From the NCBI RefSeq assembly GCF_004798865.1, contig NW_025336346.1, forward strand, positions 2,756,176 to 2,820,175: a stretch of 64,000 nucleotides of DNA. The letters run 5' to 3'. The position numbers were made by a program, and so were the translations under genes. Below the pieces are notes generated by a model, which saw only the letters and a list, made by a program, of their open reading frames with translations, was not told the DNA's origin and made no database searches. Each line of letters opens with the position of its first letter. Position 1 is the stretch's first letter. Shown piece after piece: positions 1 to 9,561 of the stretch. Source of the stretch: Varanus komodoensis. Taxonomy: Eukaryota > Chordata > Lepidosauria > Squamata > Varanidae.

Positions 1-204
1 CACAGGTTCCTTCATGTGGGGCGCTTGGGCAACTGAGCACCTCATGCCGGCCTCTCCCTCACGCCTCCCCTGGCAGCCCCGCACCCCAGCAGGAATCCCT
101 ACAGAACTTCCACCCTACCATGCCAAGGGAGCCTAGCAATACCTTTATCAGTATTCCTCCCTTACTTGCTCTGCATCAGCATTTCCTTTCAGCTCTGTTG
201 GACT

Positions 205-223
205 ACTACAACTCCCAGCATGC
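205..223 (+). promoter_or_regulatory. ZNF143/SBS-type motif (ACTACAACTCCCAGCATGC)
   Basis: Exact match to the staf/ZNF143 long motif. It lies about 70 bp downstream of MST1 exon 3, in intron 3. The same string also occurs inside a common squamate interspersed repeat, so it may be repeat-derived and not a promoter element. Confidence 0.35.
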
Positions 224-294
224 CTTGCCCCAGCCAGGCAGTGCCTTGGTTTTGTCAAATTCTCTTCCTTGCAGGGCCTGAGACGTCCTCTTAC

Positions 295-1848
295 CTTTCT
301 TCTGGTAGAGATCATAGTGGACATTCCTCTGCAACTGGGCGCCTGGCGAATGCTGGGTCAGCGACAGCAGCTGGCACCCTTGACTCCGCAGGTTGTAATT
401 AAAAGCTCTGGAATGGAGGGGGAGGGGGAGGCATTAGAGAGATGCCTGAGAAAGCCTCACTTCTGGCCCACCTGCCTCAGGCCCATGCCTCACATACATT
501 TTTTCTCTGGCTCCTACTTCCCAGCCTTGTTTGCCTCCTCCTGCTTCTGCTGGCTTCCCACACCTGACTGATTGTAATTAACATTTGCTCAGGAGTTGCA
601 GTATCTTCCTAACGAGGTTATCCCCCTTTTGCCTAGGTGTGTTGAAGCTGAAAGGGATTCCCCCCCCCCCCCATTTATATCCTGCCTTTTTCCTACAAAG
701 GACTCAAGGCAGCTTACATCATTCTCCTCCTCCATCTTATCTCCACAACAACAACCCTGTGAGGTAGGTTGGGCTGAGAGTCTGTGACTTGCCCAAAGTC
801 ACCCAGCTGGCTCCATGGCTGAGCGGGGACTAGAACCCAGGTCGTCTGAGTCCCAGTCCCACGCTCTTAACCTACACCACACTGGCTCTCTGATTGTCTG
901 ATTCCACCACACTGGATTGTCTGATTCAATCTAATTGCTGGCAGTGCAGTACAGCTAATGCCCCGTTTGAACATACGTTTTGGTAATTTCCAGTAGTTGC
1001 TTCTTTTTGGAAGGAGGTTATTACACAGATAAATTCTGTATTGGAACATACTGTATTACTCACTGATGTGTTTGTTCATTTTAAATTATTTACCTGTTTC
1101 ATGGAAGAGGGAATGGTTTCTCTGTGTCCTTCGGACAGCTAAAAGATTGATATTACATATGACAAGGATAGGATAACACCCACTTCTTGTAATGCAACAG
1201 ACTGAGGACTTACAGTATTTTTAATGTATGAATGGGTGGCTTAAAGATACCAACTTCAAAAGGATATTAGCACAATACTTGGATATTTTCTCAGCTTCTG
1301 CTGAAGCCTGGGTATAATTGCTAGAAAGTTTCATGCATTTCTTACAAATTCATGCATGTATAGTAACAAACTATGCGGATTTTTTAAAATGCAAATTTAT
1401 GTGCTTGTGGGAAGTATTTTGGAACCCCTTCCACAGATACCACTAAAGGTGGGATCATGCTAAGAATCCTACCCTACAGAGCCGCTGGTGCTTAGCAAAC
1501 AGCACCAGGCTAGACAATGCCCTGACCAGGGCAGGGCCTCCCTGTGTGCATCCCTGTATGATCCTGCAGCCGACCGTCGCAGCTCACGTGCCCACAGCTC
1601 TCCCCTTACCGACAGTCAAGCAATATTGCACATCTCCGTGCACACTCTGCTACTGCCATGGGTCGCTCTGAGTTCAGCTGGGACCCGTGGGTCAGCTGGA
1701 TAGCTTTCAGCCTTTGGAAGTCATTAAGTGGAGAACGCTGGCCTGGAAAAAATATAGAAATATGAGTCAAGCTTATTCCCTGCAAAGGAACCAGAATCCA
1801 AACAGTACCAAACAACCGTGCATGCGTGCGTGCGTGCGTGTGTGTGCG

Positions 1849-1879
<31 letters not shown>

Positions 1880-4800
1880 CAAGGCCACAATCCAAGGAAC
1901 CACGTGGGAAGCTGTACTGTTGGTAGTGACTGGCAGGGATTCAGGTAGAAGGTTCTCCTGCCATGCCTGGAGGTTTCAGGGACCAAATCAGAGTTTGGTC
2001 AAATGTATCAAATGAGCAATCTGTGATGCCAAGGAAGCAGAGCACAGGGCTAGAGGTCAATGGGAGAGTCCACATCTTACATGAAAAAGGTTGTAGGTTC
2101 AGTCCCAAGTAAGGTCAGAAAAGATTTTTAATTGCATCCCTGCATTCTTATTTGCATCCCAGCAGTGTGCAGATGATGCTGAATTGAGTGGAATCATTAT
2201 CTGATGCTGTAAAGCAGCTGCCTACATTCCTCTGCCCTTCAGACATGAACAGAGTACCCTCTGAGCATGTGCAAGCTTTGGGGCAAGTCAAAGGGAACTC
2301 TCTGGGCATCAACATGCAAAAGTAAATGAAAGTTTGACAAGCCAGAAGGAACCGAGTAAAGGAATCACTCTTAAAGTACCTTCAGCATTCCCGGTATCCA
2401 CAGCCCAGGCATACAGTATGCTTCAGTGCACATGGCAGACTAGGACCAGCCGGACTCTCCCTAACTAGCTTCCCATAGTCTTCCAAAGGGGGAAAGATCT
2501 TGCCCACAGACTGGGTTGCAGCCTCACATGAGGCGTTGTCACTACAAAATGGCTGCCACAGAGGCATGGTGATTCCCAAATGTTAGGAGGTTCTACATAT
2601 AAAAGAGCAGGGAGAATGAGAGAGAGAGAGGATTCCAGATTGGTGTTAAGGGTCCCCATGGCTGGGCACCTGCCAAGGGCCCACAGTCCAGGAGGGGCCC
2701 ACTGGCAAGAGTCCCCGGAATTGATCCTCCCCTTGCCTTGGCAACTTGCTTGCTCCCTGGCCCAGACACCTTGTCCAGCAAGCAAGCTGCACCCCGGATG
2801 TGAGAGGACGAGGAGCAACAGCAGCTGGCAAGCGTGGTGGTCAAAGGGCAGGCTGAAAAGACAAGGGCCCACTGAGCTTGCCTTGCCCACAGAAGCATGG
2901 AGCTGGCCCTGGCAGGGTCTCCCAAACAGAGGAGTTTAAACATCCAAAGCAGGTGAGCAATTGCAGCCTGCTGCTGTGTTTTTTAAAAGAAGGAAGGGGG
3001 CGGGGGATAAAGGGGATGGGGTTCTTTATTTAATGCATTTTATTTGAGTTATTTCTTGCAGCCCTCCCAAAGCAGCAGATTTTAGTGCAATTATATAACT
3101 CTAGCTGCTTTTAAGGGAGAGCACAAACATCTCTCTCTCAAAAAAAAAAAAAAAAAGAGGTAAAACACATGGATCAAGTGAATCACGAAGAAGAGATGCC
3201 TTTGAATCGACTCTTCTGTTCAACTGAGACTGCATGCCAGGCTGTGCCTTTTTATTTTCATTTTTCCTGACAGAGCCCTCTATATGTGCTTAACGGCTGC
3301 AGGCCTGGCAGAGATGACTGGCACAGCTTTTTGCCAGCATGCTGCAAAGCGGGGACAGAGCATCAGCTGCTGAATTTCTGCCTTTCACGTGGCTGTTGCA
3401 GGCACAGACTCTCAGTCAAGCATAAGATGGCAACCGTCACTTGAGGAGCTGCAAAAAGCAAGGTTTGGACAAGTTTCCCTTGCATTTCACAGCTGCATGA
3501 TAGGCAGTCAACAGGTTGAGCCTTTCTTAGCAGTAAGTCCCCAAGTTTCACCAACTGCCTATCTGTTGTGCATCTGTCAAAGGCTGTTGAGCATTAAGAA
3601 AATCAAAAGATATCTTGCATCACCTACTTGGAGAACCTGGGGCTTCTGCTGTGACTTTCCATGTGAACAGCATGTGCTCTAGTTCTGAGCTATGGTGCCT
3701 CCACTAAAAGGCTGCCAGAAGAGAAACAGCAACCATGTACTGGTAACATGAAATTGCTGCTCATTTGCTTATTTAGGGCTATCTGGGAACATGAGAGAAC
3801 TGGACAGCAGGAGCATGTGACAATTTCCAGAGTACAGAAACTCATTGTGGGTGGCTGCCATGACATCCAAATCTAAGCTGTTTCCCCGAAGGTGCATTAT
3901 CTAGGGGCAAATATAATTCTGATAACCCATGGCTGTCATGTTGTCTGAACCCAGGAGAGCGATTCCACTGCAGGCTGAGGGACCTGGAGACCAGGCTGCG
4001 AGCGAGAATGCCAAAGCCTCAGTGCAGGGACAGCCTCTCCGCCAAGGCCCAAGTGGCACTTTGTAGCCACTGCCCAGGCTTACCCTTAAAAGAGGGGAGC
4101 CATACAAGTGTGTACAGTAACGGTTAAAACAATCAGACTTACGCAGGTGCACAATTATCTGGCGCAGAATTGCTTGAATTGTGGAGTCTTGCCTGGCCGG
4201 TGTCCCAGCAAGGGCCTCCTGTCAAAATCCAGTGGGCAACATTCAGGGACACTGGCAAAGCAAGGCTGCATAGAAATTAATTTGGCAGCCACCAGTTGGG
4301 CAGCCAAGTGGGAAAGGGGGTTTGTCCTGAAATGGGTGGCAAAACCTTCTCCCTGCTAGTGGCTTTGTGATCCTTTAAAGTATTGCCCTGACAATTCTGA
4401 GTGCCCCCCACATTTTCAATAGTCTTGAGCCCCTGGGTTTTTGGAGAGGGGAAAGCTACATCTCGCCTGCTTTTCCTATGTCCCCCAAAGGCTGCCAGAG
4501 ATCACTTTCTTTTCATAGCTGTCAAAAGTAAGTGCTTATGAAAAGACTCCCTCTACCTGCAGGCCTCCGTGAAGGAGGCTTTATTTATTTTTATTTATTT
4601 ATTAAAACATTTTTATGCCGCCCCATTCGCCGAAGCCTCGGGGCAGCTTACAACAAAAAGATTAAAATAACATTTTAAAATATATACAATAAAATACAAA
4701 TATATAATATAAAACATACACTATAAAACAAGCCGCCCTGGCCAAATAAAATTCAATAATATTAACATTTAAAATACTGCTTAAATAAAAAGGTCTTCGC

Positions 4801-5183
4801 CTGGCGCCGAAAAACAAATAACGACGGCGCCAGGCGGACCTCTCTGGGGAGCGCATTCCATAACTTAGGCGCCACCGCTGAGAAAGCCCTCCTCCGAGTA
4901 ACCACCCTCCTAACTTCTTCCATGGAGGGCTCCCGGAGAAGGGCCTCTCCCGCCGATCTCAGGGGGCGGCTGGGCATATAAGGAGGCTTTAGGAGGCGGC
5001 AGTGGCCTAGGACCAAAGAGGAAGGACTCCCTTGGGGACAGATGCTGAAGGCACGAAGGGAGCAAGAATCCCCCACTCTCCCGAGGCACGGATGTGGGAG
5101 AAACGCGCCTCACCCAGGGGGACTTTCTCACCTGTGCTGAAGGTACACAGGAAGCCCAGGAGTAGCACAGCCACAGACTGCAT
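295..5183 (-). CDS. MST1: MST1, hepatocyte growth factor-like protein (macrophage-stimulating protein), first three coding exons, partial
   Basis: Secreted, plasminogen-related ligand of the MST1R/RON receptor. In the family it has an N-terminal PAN/apple domain, four kringles and an inactive trypsin-like domain. Coding exons seen here on the minus strand: exon 1 5183-5132 (17 codons, phase 1), exon 2 1742-1610, exon 3 407-295. All have AG/GT borders and the phases agree. Exon 1 encodes a hydrophobic signal peptide (MQSVAVLLLGFLCTFST). Exon 2 starts GQRSPLNDFQ, matching the human mature N terminus almost residue for residue, and carries ECARRC and DCR. Exon 3 reads AFNYNLRSQGCQLL then LTQHSP, the second half of the PAN domain, and ends phase 1 just before kringle 1. 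About 99 residues are present; kringles and protease domain lie beyond the left edge. Intron 1 (3.4 kb) is long compared with the compact human gene. Strong identification from recalled family sequence. Confidence 0.95.
671..890 (-). repeat. tRNA-derived SINE (GATATAAAT-tailed family), full-length copy
   Basis: Read on the minus strand it starts gagccagtgtggtgta, continues through a tRNA-like head, a middle with ctcagcccaacctacctcac and an end ggcaggatataaat. At least nine copies occur in this window on both strands. It lies in MST1 intron 2. A C-tract of about 14 bases (660-672) abuts its 3' end. Confidence 0.85.
1817..1880. repeat. Alternating purine-pyrimidine microsatellite (TGCG)n/(TG)n/(CG)n/(CA)n
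   Basis: Compound tract passing from tgcg repeats through gcgcacgcgcgc to a CA run. It is about 75 bp upstream of the MST1 exon 2 acceptor in the sense of that gene. The composition is classical Z-DNA-forming sequence. Confidence 0.9.
2029..2160 (+). repeat. Fragment of a second tRNA-derived SINE family, degraded
   Basis: Contains a diverged tRNA-like head with a B-box-like ggttcagtccc. It resembles the family also seen in reverse at 52335-52555. It lies in MST1 intron 1. Moderate certainty because the copy is old. Confidence 0.45.
4575..5015 (-). mobile_element. L2-like LINE, 3' end of the reverse-transcriptase ORF and tail
   Basis: The minus strand encodes AFSAVAPKLWNALPREVR followed by LAPSLFVFRRQAKTFLF. 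This is the conserved C terminus of L2-type LINE ORF2 (family pattern F-A-P-L-W-N-L-P then F-LKTFLF). The element ends in a gcggcttac-like segment and an A/T-rich tail at 4575-4620. It is 5'-truncated as usual and stops about 120 bp from MST1 exon 1. Confidence 0.75.
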
Positions 5184-5243
5184 GACTCTCTCTCCAGCAG
5201 CACCGGTCTTCCCAGCTTGGCCAGGCAGATATGCCAGCCGGGC

Positions 5244-5249
5244 TTTATG
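5244..5249 (-). promoter_or_regulatory. Putative TATA-like box of MST1
   Basis: CATAAA read on the minus strand lies about 60 bp upstream of the MST1 ATG, which fits a short leader. About 55 bp further upstream, TATTTAC (5304-5310, plus strand) matches the FOXA core, in keeping with the liver expression known for MST1 in mammals. Inference from motif and spacing only. Confidence 0.35.
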
Positions 5250-6967
5250 CACAGGAATATCCCAGCAGGAAGCAACGTGTGGCTTCTGACCCTGTTGGCC
5301 AAATATTTACCTAGTGCTCACGTGCGTTAGCAGTAACTCCATGGGAAAAGGAGGGAGAGCTCCAGGAGGCTTGAGGTCCCCTAGCACATCAAACGCATTT
5401 CTCTTGGCTAGGCACCCGCAAGCGGAACCTCTCCACTTTCCCCTGACTGTTCCTTTCTTCAAGCCATGAGCTGTCCCCTGCCCCAGGCCCCAGCCAGCCA
5501 GCACAAAAGAAACAAGGTTTAACCAAACAGTATGATGCAAGGTCAAGTTGGGCAATGCTCCACACCAGCTCAGGCTGGCCCTGGATCAAGATCCTTCCCC
5601 TACCAGTAAGTGACCTGACAGCTACTACCGCCCCACGTTCTTATAACCCCTTTCCAGCAGCACAGCCAGAGCAGAGAAGAAAGTTAGCCAAAGGCCAACT
5701 CAGGCTGAGATGCCATAAGAGAAAGGAGCAGGTAGCAGGGGCTGCAGATGCGAAGGCCAGGCAGCCTCACCCACCAACAGGCCTTGAAGACGAAGGAAAG
5801 CTACCATGTCTGCGCCTCCGACTGATTCCTTCAGGCCACAGTGCTGCCATCACCTCTTCACCAGGCAGGCATCTTGCTTGCTTATTTCTGCACAGACAGA
5901 GGATTCCAGCTGCACTTTAAAGGGGAACACATTTTATTCTAGCACAAGATTTCATGGACTAGAATTCACTTCATCACATGCAACAAACATAGATGAAGAG
6001 CTGCTTGCCTCAGGGTGCAATTTTGCGCGTGTATAGACAGAAAATATGCTACGGTTCTCGGCATTCACCAGTTCACAGTCTGGAAATGAATTCATTGATA
6101 CTATATCATTTTAAGGAGTAGATGCCACAAACAGTTGTTTTGTTGAGTGTGTTTGCACACTTATTCACCACAAAAAATCAGTGCAAAATTAGATTTAGCA
6201 TGATTACATGTTCTTCCTGAGATGCAGAAATTCAGCAGGTGTAGCTTCTCCGCAAGAGTAGTGTCACAGTGTGCATGGATTCCTGAAGACCGAAGACCCA
6301 GAAGAAAATGAAGAATGAAAAAGCATGATGGGACCAACCAGACTGAGAAAACTGAGAGGCCGGGAGTGGCTGGAGAATGGAACGTAACAGACAAGATAAG
6401 CCCAGGCTGTACCATCCAGAGAGAGAATGGGATGCGAGGAGAGTGCCTGCGTCAGGGATAAAGACCAGCACGTTCTGTGTGTCAGCCCTGCTCGGAGGAG
6501 TTCACTGTTCGATCCAGTTGGACTAAGCTGGTAGCATCAACTACAAGGTATAAAATGACTGGGCTTTCCAGCTCCTGTGCGTGCCAGAACAGCGCTGCTG
6601 CTGGTCACCCACAGTCCCGATGGATCACCGAGAGGGTCTATTGGCTGTATGAGTGTTGCATGAACGTGAGTGTGAATGAGGCCTCTTGATAGTGTTGCTG
6701 ATGATCGCTGAACTTGTATTCCTATACTTCTGCATTCTTTATATCATAGAATAAATGTCACATGCATAGTGTTTAAAACCAGATCTGGCATTCAGTCTCT
6801 CTTTCAAAGGAGCTTTCCTTGGAAACCTGATAGTCTCCTCTTTACTGAATCAAGGACTGCTTTAGCACAGTCACAGTAGCAAAGGATACACCTGTTCAGT
6901 TCCTTTCAGTTATGGAGCAGTTAAAGACACAGTTATTTGTACGGTCACCCCAAGAGCACATTCAGCT

Positions 6968-7205
6968 GAGAGACAGTGTGGTGTAGTGGTTAAGAGCACA
7001 GGCATGGGACTCAGGTGTTCTGGGTTCGAGTTCAGCCATGGAGCAAACCGGGTGATTTTGGGCCAGCCGCAGACTCTCAGCACAACCTACTTCACAGGGT
7101 TTTGTTGTGGGGATATGACGGAGAGCAGCAGGAGGAGAGTGATATGAGCTGCTTTGACTTCTTTGCAAGAAAAAAGGCAGGATATAAATCTAATAAATAA
7201 ATATT
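6968..7205 (+). repeat. tRNA-derived SINE (GATATAAAT-tailed family), full-length copy
   Basis: Starts agacagtgtggtgtagtggt with an A-box-like head and a B-box-like gggttcgagttc, and ends aggatataaatctaataaataaata. Same family as 671-890, opposite orientation. Confidence 0.85.
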
Positions 7206-7894
7206 TTCTCAGAAATTCCACATACTTCAGTGAGACTTATACCCTAGTCAATGTAGTTAGGGCAACTGTGTGTAGACCTTATGCATGCATATTAGAAACT
7301 AAAACACACTAAGCTCAACAGAAGTTACCTTCACATAACTGGGCACAGAATTGCAGCTGCAAAGCCTTGCCTTCCTTGCAAAGATGAAGTTAAAATGGAA
7401 CTTATCATTAAGACCACAGACTGGATGATGATACGCTTTGCTACTCTCCCACATAAATGTTGCCCTGTGGGCAGAAAACAAACACAGCCAACAATCTGCC
7501 TTGCTATTTTCCTATTTGTAGGGAAGTATGTTTTTGTTTTCGAAGCTGGGCTCTTACACCTGCTTTTCTGCCGTGGCTCAATCCATTCTTCTGTAATTCT
7601 TCAGAATGCATAGCCCAGGCAGCCGTATAGTTGAGTAGCACAACTACAAAAGTAGGAAAATAAATTTGTTTGATTTCAAAAATAATACTCCATTTTCTTG
7701 CTGTAAAAGCCCTCAGTAAAAATTCTCATTAAAACAGAAGCAAAACTGGAGGGTCACAGTGTCATCTAAAGAATCTGTAAACAACTAGAAGTGGTAAACA
7801 AGCACCCAGTAAATGCCTCATACAGAAAAGCTCCCAGAGGATGAGGTCGAGAAAAACAGAAAAGGAGCACCGGTATTTTAAACCAAATTCCTGC

Positions 7895-7953
7895 ACTGAA
7901 CAGAGGGTTGTACTGAATGGCCTAAAGGTCCCCTACCAATTCTATGATTCTGC
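7895..7953 (+). mobile_element. CR1 LINE 3' terminus, short fragment
   Basis: Contains gaatggcctaaaggtcccct and ends ccaattctatgattctg, the typical CR1 3' untranslated end with its short direct repeats. Confidence 0.65.
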
Positions 7954-8324
7954 TGTTTGGCTCTTGCATTTTATATTTGAAAGTACAGATTTTTGAGCCC
8001 TATATGATAACTAAAGTATGGTTTAATATATAAAGCCCTACACCAACCTTCCAGGCTGCTACAATCTTCAAGGGAGGGACTGTTGTCCATACAGAGTTGT
8101 ACCAATTTCCATACTGGTCCTTTCACCAGCAGTACTTGCTTTGTGAGATACATTCCTCACTTTGGCGTGTTTCAGATGTTCATCAAAAAAGTATCTTTTT
8201 AGTCAGGGTCACTCAAGAAACGTACCATTTCTTTCCAGAGGGGTAGCTGTGTTTTTCTAGCATCAGTTTCCATAGGCACCGGCTACTTTATCAATGGAGT
8301 GTTTATTCTGGCCATTCTTAGGGT

Positions 8325-8828
8325 TCAAGACTGGTTAGGTTTGATCCGGAGTACTGTGTCCAGTTCTGGGCAGCACAGTTTAAGAAAGATACAGACAAGC
8401 TGGAAAGGGTCCAGAGGAGGGCAACAAGGATGATCCAGGGTCTGGGAACAAAGCCTTATGAGAATTGATTGAGAGAACTGGGTATGTTCAGCCTCAACAA
8501 GGGAAGGTTGAGCAGGGACATGATATCCCTCTATAAGTACCCCAAGGGCTGTCACAAAGAGGAAGGCCAGGATCTCTTCTTGATCATCCCAGAATGCAGG
8601 TCACAGAATAATGGGATCAAATTACAGCTAGCCAGATTCAGGCCAGATATCAAGAAAAAAATCATTCCTGTCAGAGCAGCAGGCAATGGAACCAAAGACC
8701 TATGGAGATTGTGTGTTCTCCCACACAGGAGGCATTCAAGCCATCTGAAGGGGATGGTTTAACTTGGAGTTGGGCACTGAGCACCTGGTAGCCTTTGACC
8801 CCTTCCAATTCTACTATTGTATGATTCT
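8325..8828 (+). mobile_element. CR1 LINE, 5'-truncated 3' end
   Basis: Shows the CR1 ORF2 C-terminal region and 3' UTR: gtccagaggagggcaacaag, then gttcagcctcaac, ggctgtcacaaagaggaagg, and a terminus with attctactattgtatgattct. The reading frame is broken. Closely similar to the copies ending near 42870 and 47285, all on the plus strand. Confidence 0.85.
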
Positions 8829-8841
8829 AAAACTGACTAGG

Positions 8842-8861
8842 GCATGCTGGGAGTTGTAGTC
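8842..8861 (-). promoter_or_regulatory. ZNF143/SBS-type motif (GACTACAACTCCCAGCATGC)
   Basis: Perfect match on the minus strand, 14 bp after the CR1 end and about 700 bp upstream of the IFRD2 start codon. It may belong to the promoter cluster at 9181-9363 or to an interspersed repeat. Confidence 0.4.
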
Positions 8862-9119
8862 CTTTTTTCTGTCTAAACTTGCATAGATTTGCAACTTTGC
8901 ACCTTTAGTTCAAATTTTCTCCCATGGGAGGATCACGGTATGGTGACAAATGTGCCTGTGGGCAAAAGCACGCCTCGGTTGCCAAGAGTAAAGCGAGTAT
9001 TAACTTACTTTCTACCTTGATAACCCTTTGGGCATCTGTCCAGTATTCTACAATTAGTCCCTGTCATCACACCGTTTCTCCGCCAGAGGGCGACAATGTG
9101 CCTGACTCACAGGAGCCCC

Positions 9120-9561
9120 CAGAACCGTGAAAGCGAGAAGAACTCAAAATTCCGCCAAGCCACCGCAACTGAGGCCATGGGCTTCTGGGAATCGTAGTTC
9201 CCTTACCTACGGCTCGCCTTGATCCTTGGGACTACATGTCCCGGCAAGTCTCTGAGAGGACGGCGCGCAGAGCATCATGGGGCTCGTAGTCTCCCCGCCT
9301 CCCTGTCACAAAGCGCATGGGCATGGCAAAGCGGGCTCGTCGAGACTTCAGCTCCCAGAGAGCACATCGGTGGCGGCACCGGCACCCGCGTGGAGGGAGG
9401 GGGGTGAGGAGAGCGAGTGATTGATCGATCTAGGAAAGGAAGATGGTGGAGCAAGCGGCGTGGTCACTCCGTCAGGCAGCAACCGGCTCCGTCGATCCCC
9501 AGTGCAGAGACTCCGCCCGGCCCCAAGCCGCTTCCTGATAAACGCCCTGCTCGGCCTGGCC
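9120..9561 (+). promoter_or_regulatory. IFRD2 CpG-rich promoter and 5' UTR with four SBS-like motifs
   Basis: GC- and CpG-rich TATA-less sequence directly upstream of the IFRD2 ATG. Four ACTAC(A/G)-N-TCCC-type elements fall within 185 bp: 9181-9199 (minus, near exact), 9231-9249 (plus), 9272-9290 (minus) and 9345-9363 (plus, weaker). CpG richness continues to about 10080 in intron 1. The transcription start is probably between 9370 and 9450, but it cannot be fixed from sequence. Confidence 0.65.

Larger units (their letters stand above)
5184..9100. other. Intergenic interval between the MST1 and IFRD2 5' ends
   Basis: No coding exon recognised on either strand. It holds a full SINE (about 6968-7205), a short CR1 terminus (about 7895-7953), a longer CR1 3' end (8325-8828) and a perfect ZNF143-type motif (8842-8861). 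The open frames here are short and show no recognisable family. Confidence 0.6.

Noticed and set aside
671-890. tRNA gene candidates from A/B-box-like heads
   Set aside because: The heads belong to SINE copies with a common body and tail; no cloverleaf with a proper anticodon stem stands alone.
5007-5302. Minus-strand frames of 80-130 codons around MST1 exon 1
   Set aside because: The MST1 signal peptide exon explains 5132-5183; the rest of these frames read through the donor or in other phases.
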